Positions 49,306 to 58,763 of a stretch of DNA of 64,000 nucleotides are shown piece after piece. Within the stretch, counting starts at the first letter, position 1. Every line of letters starts with the position of its first letter. The stretch is from Brevibacillus sp. SYP-B805 (GTDB taxonomy: Bacteria; Bacillota; Bacilli; Brevibacillales; Brevibacillaceae). Below the pieces are notes generated by a model. That model had not been told where the DNA came from and searched no databases. It worked only from the letters and a program-made list of their open reading frames with translations. The position numbers and the translations under genes were made by a program. The DNA lies in assembly GCF_011059135.1 (NCBI RefSeq), contig NZ_JAALGD010000009.1:1-64000 (forward strand). The letters are read 5' to 3'.

Positions 49306-51018
49306 ATGCAATTTCTGCGCAACTGCAAGATATCAACCAAAATCATGGTGTTGCAGATTGTTGTAGTCGCATTCATGCTGGCGGTGGGTATCACAGGTTA
49401 TGTGAACTTGAGCAAGATCAGGGCCAATTCGGAAGAGATGTATCAAGACAAGCTGCTCTCCATCCAGTGGCTTAATGATATCCGTTCTTACCGCGGCGAG
49501 ATCGAATCATACGTACTGGAACTGATCGTTACCGAAGACAGCGCACAGAAAGAAACGCTCAAAAAGGGCATCACCGAGATGTCAAAGAAAACGGACGATC
49601 TGATCAAACAGTACGAAGCGTCCCAGTTGGATGAGTTGGAACAGCGGAAATTTGCGGAATATAAAAACGCTTTGAAAGCGTATCGCGACGAACTGCTGAT
49701 TGTGGAGCAGGAAGCCGATTTAAACCATCAGAAGGACGCGTACGAGGAGTATGTCAGCTATCTGTACGCCATGCGCACCCGTGTCACGACGCTGTTAAAC
49801 GAACTGGTTGCCTATAACATCGAAGCTTCCAAACAGCTGAATCAGGAAAGCACGCGCCTTTCCGACACCGCCAATCTGATCATGATCGGGATTACGCTCT
49901 TGGCGGTCGTCTTCTCCGTCCTGGTCGGAACCATGATCACCCGCATGATCACCAGGCCGCTGAAAGAGATCCAGGAGCAGATGACCTGTGCGGGAACCGG
50001 AGATTTGAGGGTGAAAGGCACCTATCAGTCGCAAGACGAAATCGGCATGCTGACGGCTGACTTCAACAAAATGGTGACCGGTCTGCGGGAAGTCGTAGAG
50101 AAAGTAAATGACAGCGCTAACAATCTGTCGGCGCGTGCCGGCGAACTGGCCACCAGTGCGGAACAAACCGTCCACGTGGCCAACCAGATCGCCGCATCCA
50201 TCCAGGAGGTGGCCACCGGCGCCGAGGCACAGGCGGTAGGGGCGGCGGAGAGCGTCAAAGCGATGAGCGAGATGGCGGTCGGCATCGAGCGCATAGCCGA
50301 ATCGTCGTCTGCCGTATCCGAAACCTCGGCAGAAGCGGCCCAGCAGGCGGCCCAAGGGAATGAGATCGTGCAAAAAGTGGTGCAGCAGATGGATTCCATC
50401 CGCACATCGGTCAGCCATACGTCCCATGCCGTAAAGGAGCTGGGCGCGCGCTCCGAAGAGATCGGGCAGATCGTCGGCGTCATCTCCGACATTGCGGCCC
50501 AAACCAACCTGCTGGCGCTGAACGCCGCCATTGAAGCGGCACGAGCCGGCGAGCACGGTAGGGGATTTGCGGTTGTGGCGGATGAAGTGCGCAAGCTGGC
50601 CGAACAGTCGAGGCAGTCTGCCGACCAGATCGCCAATCTGATTCAGGAAATTCAGGCGGATACGGAACGGGTTGTATCGGCCATCGAAAAAGGAAATGCG
50701 GACGTCGAATCCGGCATCGTCGTCGTGCGGGAAGCGGGGGAAGCTTTCCAGAAGATTATGCGCTCGGTCCGGCAGGTCGCCGACCAGATCCAGGAAGTAT
50801 CGGCGGCGTCGGAGGAGATGTCGGCAGGTACGGAAGAAGTGACGGCCTCCGTCGAGGAGATGGCCCGCATCGCCCGCGACTCCTCGGAAAACTCCCAGAG
50901 CGTGGTCGCTTCCTCACAGGAACAGCTTGGCTTCATCAGCGAGATTTCCTCATCCGTCCAATCGCTGCGCGAGATGGCAAGGGAGCTGCAGGAACTGGTG
51001 AAGCAGTTCAAACTGTAA
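49306..51018 (+). CDS. Methyl-accepting chemotaxis protein
   Basis: A 570-residue chemoreceptor. TM1 is about 13-33, the outside domain of the four-helix-bundle (4HB_MCP) type runs to about 187, TM2 is 188-210, then HAMP (about 211-265), and the signalling domain with the hairpin tip [46 protein letters not shown] 49306 follows AAGGGGGGGCG. It reports a ligand to CheA/CheW; the ligand is unknown. A terminator follows directly. Confidence 0.94.
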   Translation: MQFLRNCKISTKIMVLQIVVVAFMLAVGITGYVNLSKIRANSEEMYQDKLLSIQWLNDIRSYRGEIESYVLELIVTEDSAQKETLKKGITEMSKKTDDLIKQYEASQLDELEQRKFAEYKNALKAYRDELLIVEQEADLNHQKDAYEEYVSYLYAMRTRVTTLLNELVAYNIEASKQLNQESTRLSDTANLIMIGITLLAVVFSVLVGTMITRMITRPLKEIQEQMTCAGTGDLRVKGTYQSQDEIGMLTADFNKMVTGLREVVEKVNDSANNLSARAGELATSAEQTVHVANQIAASIQEVATGAEAQAVGAAESVKAMSEMAVGIERIAESSSAVSETSAEAAQQAAQGNEIVQKVVQQMDSIRTSVSHTSHAVKELGARSEEIGQIVGVISDIAAQTNLLALNAAIEAARAGEHGRGFAVVADEVRKLAEQSRQSADQIANLIQEIQADTERVVSAIEKGNADVESGIVVVREAGEAFQKIMRSVRQVADQIQEVSAASEEMSAGTEEVTASVEEMARIARDSSENSQSVVASSQEQLGFISEISSSVQSLREMARELQELVKQFKL

Positions 51019-51037
51019 GGCGCGGCACAATGGCAGG

Positions 51038-51074
51038 AGCAGCCCAACTGTTGATGGCAGGGGGGCTGCTTTTT
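51038..51074 (+). terminator. Intrinsic terminator after MCP gene
   Basis: AGCAGCCC (51038-51045) pairs with GGGCTGCT (51063-51070), followed by TTTT. Confidence 0.8.
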
Positions 51075-51167
51075 GCTGCTCTTTTACAGTGTGTTTGAAA
51101 GTTGAACGAAGTGGAAAAAAAACGGCGTTTTGGTACAAAGTGTCATTTGCATGCGTATGATGAAGAA

Positions 51168-51332
51168 ATGAAAGTATTCCGTAGTCTATTGCTAAATATT
51201 GTTTTTATGGTTTTCATGGTAAATGTGGCAAAAGCTCATACTGTTTCCACAACATCTGGAACTTATTGGAAATATCTAGGAACACATTATTGTTGTACAA
51301 GTACCCACTATAAAGGAGGAGGATTCCAATAA
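51168..51332 (+). CDS. Small exported peptide (54 aa) in an AT-rich islet
   Basis: A 54-residue product with a signal-like N-terminus (MKVFRSLLLNIVFMVFMVNVAKA), likely cut after AKA. The mature part is about 30 residues, rich in Thr, Ser, Tyr and His, with one CC pair (GTHYCCTSTHYKGGGF). An upstream in-frame ATG at 51102 would remove the signal character. The ribosome site is weak. TATGAT at 51156-51161 could be a -10. Its stop overlaps the ATA start of the next gene. It differs in base composition from its neighbours, a sign of transfer. The family is unknown. Confidence 0.5.
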   Translation: MKVFRSLLLNIVFMVFMVNVAKAHTVSTTSGTYWKYLGTHYCCTSTHYKGGGFQ

Positions 51333-51916
51333 AAAAAGGGTTACTAATTATAGGCATTCTCGTTCTGGTTCTTACAATGGTATACAATTCTAATGTGGAG
51401 TTCACACAAGCAAAAAAAGATAAAGAAATTATTTATGGTACGACTAAGGCACGATCTCTTGATGATTTGGTGGCTGAATCAAATATTATAGCCCACGTCA
51501 AAATACTTAAATTAGTAGATGTTTTTGAAGACGAAGGAGAACAGATATCAAAATTTCAGGCAAAGGTAAAAAAGTATTACAAAAATAACACGGATAACAA
51601 TGATGCCGAAGAAATATATCTCTACCAATTAGGTAGTCCAGATGTTGACGTAGTTGACAATCCTCTACTTGAAGAGAATAAATCCTATATTCTATTTTTG
51701 AAAGAACGGGATGGTGGATCAAAATATGGCAAGGTTTTGATCATGACTGGCGAAGGTTACGGTCGATACAATGTTAACGGAACCAACGTAATACCCCAAC
51801 TCGTCCATCTGAATGAGTCTAACGAAGAGTCGAACTTGTCTCCTGTTCCATTAGAAGATTTTGAAAAGAAACTAGACAAAAAAATAAAAACGAATCTCGA
51901 TTCTCTAAACCCTTAA
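51329..51916 (+). CDS. Exported protein of unknown function with apparent AUA start
   Basis: AAGGAGGAGG (51313-51322) stands 6 nt before ATA 51329, which opens a frame reading KKGLLIIGILVLVLTMVYNS, a perfect export signal or membrane anchor. The first ATG (51377) falls after that hydrophobic stretch and lacks a ribosome site. So AUA seems to be the start, or an ATG has mutated to ATA. With it the protein has 195 residues. The outside domain (SLDDLVAESNIIAHVKILK, then KSYILFLKERDGG and GEGYGRYNVNG) is beta-rich. Similar Bacillales proteins are uncharacterised. The overlap with the upstream 54-residue ORF suggests an operon. Confidence 0.65.
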   Translation: MKKGLLIIGILVLVLTMVYNSNVEFTQAKKDKEIIYGTTKARSLDDLVAESNIIAHVKILKLVDVFEDEGEQISKFQAKVKKYYKNNTDNNDAEEIYLYQLGSPDVDVVDNPLLEENKSYILFLKERDGGSKYGKVLIMTGEGYGRYNVNGTNVIPQLVHLNESNEESNLSPVPLEDFEKKLDKKIKTNLDSLNP

Positions 51917-51938
51917 GGGGTTCCATGTTAGGAGCGCT

Positions 51939-51970
51939 AACTGCCCAACATACAAATTGGGCAGTTTTTC
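51939..51970 (+). terminator. Intrinsic terminator after AT-rich islet
   Basis: AACTGCCCAA (51939-51948) pairs with TTGGGCAGTT (51957-51966), followed by Ts. Confidence 0.88.
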
Positions 51971-52073
51971 TATGAAGACGATACGAAAAAAATTTTCTCT
52001 AATTAAGGTGACTAGCGTAAAAATCTTTCCTATAATGAAGATAACGTATCCAGACAAAGCAGGTGTTTCCCTT

Positions 52074-52946
52074 ATGAGCAAGCGATCATCGCACAAACCC
52101 ATCAGCGTATTTGCCCGCATCCGTGCAACGTACCCGCAGCTGAGCGCGAAAGAGCAGCAGGTGGCCGATTACATCCTGGAACATCCCGGCGAGATCATTC
52201 ACCTGTCCATCACGGCGCTGTCTGATCTCTGCGATTGCGCGGAGGCCACCATCTTCCGGCTCTGCCGCAGGCTGAACTTTCGAGGGTATCAGGCGTTAAA
52301 GATCGCGCTGGCCAGCGAAGTGGTGGCACCGCTGCAAAATATCCATCAGGAAGTGCAGCCGCAGGATGATATGGCGATGCTGGCGGAAAAAATTTTCACC
52401 ACCGATATCGAGACCCTGCAGGATACGCTGCAAATCACCAAGGCCAATCATGAAACGCTTGCCCGCATCATCGATCTGTTGGTCGGAGCAAGGCGGATCG
52501 AGTTCTACGGGATGGGCGGATCGGCCCTCATCGCCCAGGACGCCTACCACAAATTCATGCGCATCGGCATCCCCGCTGTCCACCATGCGGATTCGCACTA
52601 CCAGGTGATGTCCGCCTCGCTGCTGGGGCCGGGTGATGTGGTGGTGGCTTTCTCCCATTCCGGTTCGAGCAAGGATATCCTGGAAGCGTTGAAAGTGGCA
52701 AAGGAAGCGGGGGCAACGGTCATCGGCATCACCGGGTACGGCAAATCCCCGCTGGTCAAGCTGGCTGACTACTGTTTGTTCACCACCTCGCGCGAGACCG
52801 CGTTTCGTACGGAGGCGCTGTCCTCCCGCCTGGCCCAGCTCAGCCTGATCGACCTCTTGTATGTGGCCGTGTCGTTCCGCCGTCAGGAAGAGACGGTGAA
52901 CAACATCAGGAAAATCCGGGAAGCGATTTCATTGAAGCGTTTGTAG
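52074..52946 (+). CDS. MurR/RpiR-family regulator of the sugar-acid island
   Basis: A 290-residue regulator. An N-terminal helix-turn-helix (SAKEQQVADYILEHPGEIIHLSITAL, then EATIFRLCRRLNFRGYQALK) is joined to a C-terminal SIS domain with IEFYGMGGSALIAQDA and FSHSGSSKDILEALK, which binds phosphosugars. ATG 52074 follows AGGTG; TATAAT at 52031-52036 is its likely -10. It lies directly before gluconokinase and transporter genes, so it probably senses a phosphorylated sugar acid such as 6-phosphogluconate or KDPG. Confidence 0.9.
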   Translation: MSKRSSHKPISVFARIRATYPQLSAKEQQVADYILEHPGEIIHLSITALSDLCDCAEATIFRLCRRLNFRGYQALKIALASEVVAPLQNIHQEVQPQDDMAMLAEKIFTTDIETLQDTLQITKANHETLARIIDLLVGARRIEFYGMGGSALIAQDAYHKFMRIGIPAVHHADSHYQVMSASLLGPGDVVVAFSHSGSSKDILEALKVAKEAGATVIGITGYGKSPLVKLADYCLFTTSRETAFRTEALSSRLAQLSLIDLLYVAVSFRRQEETVNNIRKIREAISLKRL

Positions 52947-52989
52947 ACATTTACATAATATGGAAACGGGATAAGGGAATGAAGAGACG

Positions 52990-54543
52990 ATGAACCAGTC
53001 GTATGCCATTGGGCTTGATATTGGAACAACCAGCACCAAAGCCGTCGTTTACACCGTGCAGGGAGAAGTAAAGGGCAGCGGGAGCGTAGATTACCCCATA
53101 ACCGTACCGCACCCCGGCTGGGCGGAGCAGGATCCGGAGGTGATCTATGCGGCCGTGCTGCAGGCGCTGCGCGACGCCGTTGCAGCAGCGGGAATCCGCC
53201 GGGAGGAGATCGCGGCGATCGGCTTCAGCACGGCGATGCACAGCCTGATCGCCGTCGATGCGGAGGGCAGGCCGCTTACCAACAGCATCATCTGGGCGGA
53301 TAACCGCAGCTCCGCCCAGGCGGAGCGTTTGAAGCGGGAAGGCATCGGCAGAGAGATCTATCTGCGCACAGGCACCCCCATCCATCCGATGTCCCCGCTC
53401 GCCAAGCTGATCTGGATGCGGGAGGAAGCGCCCGATATCTTCCGGCGGGCCGCCAAGTTCATCTCGATCAAGGAGTATGTGCTGCACCGGATGTTTGGCG
53501 TCTATGTGGTGGATTATTCCATCGCTTCTGCCACCGGGCTGTTTGACATCCGCCGTCTCGCCTGGGAGGAGGAGGCGCTGCGGACGGCAGGCATCCGGCG
53601 CGGGCAGCTGAGCGAGCCGGTGCCGACCACGCATATCCTGCGGGGATTCTCCAGGGAAGCGGCGGACAGCACCGGGCTTTCTCCCGATACGCCGTTTGTC
53701 GTCGGGGCAAGCGACGGCGTACTCGCCAATCTTGGCGTCGGCGCGGTGGAGCCCGGCCAGATCGCCGTGACGATCGGGACAAGCGGTGCCGTCCGCGCCG
53801 TCGTCGACCGGCCGCTGACCGACAGGGAGGGACGCACGTTCTGCTACGTGCTGACCGATAACCGCTGGGTGATCGGCGGTCCCACGAATAACGGGGGCTT
53901 GATGCTGCGCTGGTTCCGCGACCAATTCAGCGCGGAGGAAAGAGAGCAGGCGCAGAGCCTGGGGATCGATCCGTATGAGGTGATGGTGCAGAAGGCGGCC
54001 GCCGTGCCGGCGGGAGCGGAAGGATTGCTGTTTCTTCCCTTCCTGGCAGGCGAGCGGGCGCCGCACTGGAATGCCGACGCGCGCGGCAGCTTTTTCGGCA
54101 TCGGCCTGCATCACCGACGGGAGCATTTTATCCGGGCGGTGCTGGAAGGGATTCTGTTCGGCGTCTACGATGTGGCCGCCGTGCTGCGCGAGCTGGCGGG
54201 AGAAGCCGTGGAGATCCGGGCCTCGGGCGGATTTGCCCGTTCCGCCGAGTGGCGGCAGATGATGGCCGACATGTTCGGCATCCCCGTGCTGGTGCCGCAA
54301 ACGCATGAGAGCTCCAGCTTCGGCGCCGCCCTCATGGCCCTCTGGGCGGTGGGCGCCATTGCCGATCTGGATGAGGGAAGGCGGCTGATCACGCTTGCCG
54401 GCAGGCAGGAGCCGGTCGCGGCCCATAAGGCGGTCTACGAGGAACTGTTTGCCATTTACCAGCTCATCTATCGGCATACCGTTCAGGAAATGGCCGCGCT
54501 GGCCTCTTTTCAGCGGCTGACAAACGGGCAAACCCGCATGTAA
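52990..54543 (+). CDS. gntK: Gluconokinase (FGGY family)
   Basis: A 517-residue FGGY kinase. The N-terminal phosphate-binding loop is GLDIGTTSTKAVVY. AIGFSTAMHSLIAVD and IIWADNRSS match the gluconokinase group, and VTIGTSGAVRAVVDRPL, IGGPTNNGGLMLRWFRD and FLAGERAPHWN follow. It phosphorylates D-gluconate to 6-phosphogluconate. The gnd gene five positions downstream supports that substrate. It is separated from the transporter genes by a promoter and cre-like site. Other FGGY sugar-acid substrates remain possible. Confidence 0.9.
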   Translation: MNQSYAIGLDIGTTSTKAVVYTVQGEVKGSGSVDYPITVPHPGWAEQDPEVIYAAVLQALRDAVAAAGIRREEIAAIGFSTAMHSLIAVDAEGRPLTNSIIWADNRSSAQAERLKREGIGREIYLRTGTPIHPMSPLAKLIWMREEAPDIFRRAAKFISIKEYVLHRMFGVYVVDYSIASATGLFDIRRLAWEEEALRTAGIRRGQLSEPVPTTHILRGFSREAADSTGLSPDTPFVVGASDGVLANLGVGAVEPGQIAVTIGTSGAVRAVVDRPLTDREGRTFCYVLTDNRWVIGGPTNNGGLMLRWFRDQFSAEEREQAQSLGIDPYEVMVQKAAAVPAGAEGLLFLPFLAGERAPHWNADARGSFFGIGLHHRREHFIRAVLEGILFGVYDVAAVLRELAGEAVEIRASGGFARSAEWRQMMADMFGIPVLVPQTHESSSFGAALMALWAVGAIADLDEGRRLITLAGRQEPVAAHKAVYEELFAIYQLIYRHTVQEMAALASFQRLTNGQTRM

Positions 54544-54564
54544 AAAATTTTTCTTCAAAAATAG

Positions 54565-54612
54565 TTGTAATTGAAAAAAACTTGCAATAAAATGAAATTG
54601 TTAACGCTCTCA
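54565..54612 (+). promoter_or_regulatory. Promoter and CcpA cre-like site before the sugar transporter
   Basis: -35 TTGTAA (54565-54570), 17-nt spacer, -10 TAAAAT (54588-54593). TGTTAACGCTCTCA (54599-54612) matches the cre consensus at 12 of 14 positions and lies just past the start site, where it would block transcription under glucose repression. Confidence 0.6.
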
Positions 54613-54672
54613 TTTTCTCAACAAACCCATGAAAAACGATGAACGCAGATGTTTAAAGGGGGGTTCCTTGTC

Positions 54673-55989
54673 ATGAAAAAAAGTTTCAGTCGTCTTAAGA
54701 TGGCAGCCGGTGCACTCTCGCTGATCGTCGGACTCGGCGCTGTGCTGGCAGGCTGTGGCGGAGGCAATCAGGCGGCTCCGACTCCCGCTCAACAGCCGGC
54801 AGGCAAAACGGAACAAACCATCCGCCTGGTTGCGGCCAACCATCCGTGGACGGAAGCGGTCAAAACGCTGCTCCCTGATTTTGAGAAGGCCACAGGGATT
54901 AAAGTAAAGGTGGACAGCTATTTTGAAGACCAGCTGACGCAAAAAACCTCTGTCGAGTTTGCGGCCAACTCCAAAAGCATCGACGTGGTGATGTTCCGTC
55001 CGCTGCAGGACGGTAAGCAGTTCCAGAAAAACGGCTACTTCGCGAGCCTCAATGATTTCGTCAGCAAGGAGCAGGGATTGACCGATGACATCATCCCGTC
55101 CGCGCTCGGCAGCGTGAAAGATGGGGACAACCTGTACGGAATCCCGCTCGTTACCGAAACGGAAGTGCTTTACTACCGCAAGGACATCCTGGAGAAAGCG
55201 GGCCTGCAGCCGCCCAAAACCCTGGATGAGCTGAAGGAGATGGCAGCCAAGCTGCAGGATGTGAACGCAGGGTTGTACGGGTTCGTTTCCCGCGGCAAAC
55301 GTTCGCCGGCCGTCACCCAATTCTCCAGCTATCTGTACAGCTTCGGCGGCGACTTCATGAAGGACGGCAAGGCTACCCTGAACACGCCGGAAGCGTTGAA
55401 AGCGTTTGAATTCTACAGCACCATGCTGAAAGATTACGGCCCGCCGGGAACCTTGAACATGAGCTGGCCGGAAGCATTCGGGGTCTTTACGCAAGGAAAA
55501 GCCGTCTTCCTGACCGATGCTTCCTCCCTCTTCACCAACGCCACCGACCCGGCGAAATCGTCCGTGGCCGACAAGGTAGGGTTCGCGCCGTTCCCGGCAG
55601 GTCCGGCCGGTTCCAAGCCGTACAACATCACCTCCTGGGCGATTGGGGTAGGGGCCAACTCCGAGAAAAAAGATGCGGCTTGGCAGTTCATCAAATGGGT
55701 AACCAGCAAGGAGATCGTGGGCAAGCTGCAGGCGAACGGTATCCCTGGCGCCCTCAAGTCGGTTTGGGATTCTCCGGAAGGCGTCGCCAAGTTCCCGAAA
55801 GACCTGGCGGACGCGATCAAGGCCAACGGGGCAGTCGGCGTGCCGTATGACCGTCCGCTGATCGTCAACGTAGGGAAAGCGCGCGACGCGATCGGCGACA
55901 CCATCATCGCCGGCATCCAAGGCCAAGACATCAAGGCGGCGGCGGAGAAATCCAATCAGGACTTCCAGGCGGTCCTGGACAAAGAATAA
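54673..55989 (+). CDS. Sugar ABC transporter substrate-binding lipoprotein
   Basis: A 438-residue family-1 extracellular solute-binding protein. The lipobox LAGCGGG gives the lipid-modified Cys near residue 28. Then come a Gln/Pro/Ala linker and the bilobed domain with YGIPLVTETEVLYYRKDIL, YGFVSRGKRSPAVTQFSSYLYS and the conserved AAWQFIKWVTS. ATG 54673 follows AAAGGGGGG. It delivers a sugar, oligosaccharide or sugar acid to the two downstream permeases. The pathway genes suggest an aldonate or its glycoside. Confidence 0.92.
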   Translation: MKKSFSRLKMAAGALSLIVGLGAVLAGCGGGNQAAPTPAQQPAGKTEQTIRLVAANHPWTEAVKTLLPDFEKATGIKVKVDSYFEDQLTQKTSVEFAANSKSIDVVMFRPLQDGKQFQKNGYFASLNDFVSKEQGLTDDIIPSALGSVKDGDNLYGIPLVTETEVLYYRKDILEKAGLQPPKTLDELKEMAAKLQDVNAGLYGFVSRGKRSPAVTQFSSYLYSFGGDFMKDGKATLNTPEALKAFEFYSTMLKDYGPPGTLNMSWPEAFGVFTQGKAVFLTDASSLFTNATDPAKSSVADKVGFAPFPAGPAGSKPYNITSWAIGVGANSEKKDAAWQFIKWVTSKEIVGKLQANGIPGALKSVWDSPEGVAKFPKDLADAIKANGAVGVPYDRPLIVNVGKARDAIGDTIIAGIQGQDIKAAAEKSNQDFQAVLDKE

Positions 55990-56003
55990 CAAACAAACGG
56001 GGT

Positions 56004-56058
56004 AAAGACGGTTTTCGCGCAGCGATTTCTTCTACAGAAAGCGGGCGAGTCCGTCTTT
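56004..56058 (+). promoter_or_regulatory. Intercistronic stem-loop between binding-protein and permease genes
   Basis: AAAGACGG (56004-56011) pairs with CCGTCTTT (56051-56058). Such loops partly end or stabilise the upstream mRNA, giving more binding protein than permease. Confidence 0.55.
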
Positions 56059-56109
56059 CCTCTTTTACGGTCGCCGCGCCGGCCAAGTTTTTGATGTAGG
56101 GAGGGTATC

Positions 56110-56988
56110 ATGACAAACTGGATCGAGCGCAACATCAAGTGGATTTACACCATGCCGGCAGTGCTGTTTGTCGGCATCATGATGGTTTTCCCGGTGGGAT
56201 ACACCTTGTGGCTGAGCTTTCATGATTGGGATATGTCCAACGTGTCGCCGCCCCTGTGGGTAGGACTCGACAACTATCTCACGCTTTTTCAGGACGAGGT
56301 GTTTACCCAGGCGTTATGGCTTACCTTTTACTTTACCATCGTTGCGGTCGTGATCGAGACCGTGCTCGGCATCCTGCTTGCCCTGCTGATGAATCAGCAC
56401 ATTGTCGGCAAGGGGTTGGTGAAGACGCTGTTCCTGCTGCCGATGGTGGCCACCCCGGTAGCGGTGGGCCTTGTCTGGATCTTGATCTATGAGCCGAATA
56501 TCGGGATTGCCAACATCTTTTTGCAGGCGATCGGGATCGCGCCCCAGGAATGGCTGGCTTCGCCGGAGATGGTGATGCCTTCCCTGATTGTCATCGATGT
56601 CTGGGAGTGGACGCCGATGATCGCCCTGATCGTGCTGGCAGGTCTGGTTTCCCTGCCGAAAGATCCGTATGAGGCGGCGATCGTGGACGGGGCCAACAGG
56701 CTGCAAACCTTCTGGAACATCACCCTGCCGCTCTTGAAGCCGACGATCTACTCCGCCGTTCTGCTGCGCCTGATCGATGCGCTGAAAACCTTTGACATCA
56801 TTTACGCGACCACCCAGGGCGGCCCGGGAACCTCGTCGCAAACGCTCAACATCTACGGCTATGTGCTGGGCTTCCAGTACTTCAAAATCGGGCAGGCATC
56901 CGCCCTGCTGATGATTTTCTTCGCGATCGTGCTCGGCTTGAGCGTGCTGGTGATCGCGGTTCGCAAAAAGGCAGGTGTATCGATGTGA
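56110..56988 (+). CDS. Sugar ABC transporter permease (MalF type)
   Basis: A 292-residue permease with six helices. The EAA loop that docks the ATPase is EAAIVDGANRLQTFWNITLPLLKP, near residues 198-221. GGAGGGTATC precedes the ATG. The gene overlaps the second permease gene by 4 nt. No ATPase gene is present in this operon; Bacillales often share one MsmX-type ATPase among such transporters. Confidence 0.93.
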   Translation: MTNWIERNIKWIYTMPAVLFVGIMMVFPVGYTLWLSFHDWDMSNVSPPLWVGLDNYLTLFQDEVFTQALWLTFYFTIVAVVIETVLGILLALLMNQHIVGKGLVKTLFLLPMVATPVAVGLVWILIYEPNIGIANIFLQAIGIAPQEWLASPEMVMPSLIVIDVWEWTPMIALIVLAGLVSLPKDPYEAAIVDGANRLQTFWNITLPLLKPTIYSAVLLRLIDALKTFDIIYATTQGGPGTSSQTLNIYGYVLGFQYFKIGQASALLMIFFAIVLGLSVLVIAVRKKAGVSM

Positions 56989-57800
56989 ATGAGGAAAAAA
57001 AAGCTTCGATTTTTACCCATCTTCTTGTCTATCTGTCGCTCTTTCTGTTTGTCATGCCGTTTCTGTGGATGATTCTGGCCTCTTTCAAGACGCAGGAGCA
57101 GATTCTGAATACGTCCGCCCTGCTCAGCTTCACGCCGAACTTTGACAACTACGTCAACGTGTTTACGCAGTATGCGTTCATGGATTTCATCGTCAACAGC
57201 TTCATCGTGGCGCTGGGTTCCACGCTGCTCGGCCTCCTCTTGGGCCTGCCTGCGGCGTATGCCATCGCCAAATACAAGCAGCAGGGCATGGGCCTGTTGA
57301 TCCTGGTTGCCCGGATCGTGCCGGGGATCTCCTTTTTGATCCCGTGGTTCATCATCTTTTCCAAGCTGGAGATGATCGACACCTATACGTCGCTCATCCT
57401 GAGCCACATGCTGGTCACCATGCCGTTTATCATCTGGGTGATGATTCCGTTTTTTGAGGGGCTGCCGCATGAGCTGGAGGAATCGGCCCGCGTGGACGGC
57501 TGCACGACGACGGGCGCCTTTCTCCGCATCCTGCTGCCCATCTCCTGGCCGGGCATCATCACCGCATCCATTCTGGCCTTTATCTTTTCGTGGAACAATT
57601 TCATGTTTTCCCTGATTCTTGCCGGGGAGAAAACGAAGACGCTGCCGATTGCCATCTTTAACTTCCTTTCCTACTCGGAAATCAACTGGGGCGGCCTGAT
57701 GGCGGCATCGGTGATTATCACCCTGCCCGTGCTGGTCATCGCGCTTGTCGCCCAGCGGTACATCATCGCCGGCCTGACGGGCGGAGCGGTGAAAGGCTAG
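56985..57800 (+). CDS. Sugar ABC transporter permease (MalG type)
   Basis: A 271-residue permease with six helices and the EAA-type loop LEESARVDGCTTTGAFLRILLPISWPG near residues 163-189. A GTG start (GTGAATGAGG) overlaps the previous stop. With the MalF-type partner it forms the channel for the sugar handed over by the lipoprotein. Confidence 0.93.
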   Translation: MNEEKKASIFTHLLVYLSLFLFVMPFLWMILASFKTQEQILNTSALLSFTPNFDNYVNVFTQYAFMDFIVNSFIVALGSTLLGLLLGLPAAYAIAKYKQQGMGLLILVARIVPGISFLIPWFIIFSKLEMIDTYTSLILSHMLVTMPFIIWVMIPFFEGLPHELEESARVDGCTTTGAFLRILLPISWPGIITASILAFIFSWNNFMFSLILAGEKTKTLPIAIFNFLSYSEINWGGLMAASVIITLPVLVIALVAQRYIIAGLTGGAVKG

Positions 57801-57839
57801 CGTTACGAATTCATAACGGGAGAAAAAGGAGAAAAGAGT

Positions 57840-58742
57840 ATGCATATCGGTGTAATTGGGCTTGGCAAGATGGGATTCAACCTGACGCAAAACATGCTGC
57901 GCAACAAGATAAACGTGTCGGCGTACGACGTGGATGCCGGACGCCGCGAGGAAGCGGCGGCGCATGGGGTCACCGTCTACGGCGATCTGGACTCGCTGGT
58001 GAAAGAGCTGCCGGCGCCCCGCACGTTCTGGCTGATGATTCCGGCCGGGCCCGTCGTGGACGAGGTGCTGGCGGCCATGAAGCCGCATCTGCAGGCGGGG
58101 GATATCGTGGTGGACGGCGGCAACTCCCACTACCAGGACTCGATCCGCAGGGCGGGGGAGCTTGCCGAGCTGGGCGTCGACTTCCTTGATGCGGGAACGA
58201 GCGGCGGCACGAGCGGCGCGCTCAACGGCCTCTGCCTGATGGTGGGCGGACGGGAAGAAGCGTACCGCAAGCTGGAGCCCATTTTCACAAGCCTGTCGGT
58301 GGCGGATGGCTGCCTCTACACCGGGGAAGTCGGCAGCGGCCACTTCCTCAAGATGGTGCACAACGGCATCGAGTACGGCATGATGCAGGCGATCGCCGAA
58401 GGTTTTGAAGTGCTGGAGAAGGGGCCGTTCTCGTATGATTACGAGAAGGTGGCGGGTGTCTGGAACAACGGTTCGGTCATCCGCAGCTGGCTGATGGAGC
58501 TGGTGCAGAACGCTTTTCGCAAGGATGCGCGCCTGGAGCGCATCCGGGGCGTGATGCATTCGTCCGGCGAGGGGAAATGGACGGTGGAAACGGCGCTGGA
58601 TTACCAGGTGGCGACGCCGGTCATCGCCCTCTCCCTGCTGATGCGCTACCGTTCCCTGCAGGAGGATACCTTCTCCGGCAAGGTGGTGGCCGCCCTGCGC
58701 AACGAATTCGGCGGCCACGCGGTGGTCAGCGCGGACGAATAG
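57840..58742 (+). CDS. gnd: 6-phosphogluconate dehydrogenase, decarboxylating (short NAD type)
   Basis: A 300-residue enzyme. N-terminal Rossmann motif GVIGLGKMGFNLTQNML, FWLMIPAGPVVDEVL, DGGNSHYQDSIRRA, FLDAGTSGGTSGALNGLCLMVGG and HFLKMVHNGIEYGMMQAIAEGF mark the short (GntZ/YqeC-like) Gnd group, which is often NAD-specific. It turns 6-phosphogluconate into ribulose 5-phosphate. AAGGAGA precedes the ATG. Together with gntK it completes gluconate entry to the pentose phosphate pathway. Confidence 0.93.
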   Translation: MHIGVIGLGKMGFNLTQNMLRNKINVSAYDVDAGRREEAAAHGVTVYGDLDSLVKELPAPRTFWLMIPAGPVVDEVLAAMKPHLQAGDIVVDGGNSHYQDSIRRAGELAELGVDFLDAGTSGGTSGALNGLCLMVGGREEAYRKLEPIFTSLSVADGCLYTGEVGSGHFLKMVHNGIEYGMMQAIAEGFEVLEKGPFSYDYEKVAGVWNNGSVIRSWLMELVQNAFRKDARLERIRGVMHSSGEGKWTVETALDYQVATPVIALSLLMRYRSLQEDTFSGKVVAALRNEFGGHAVVSADE

Positions 58743-58763
58743 CATGAAGGGGGAGGTGCCCGT

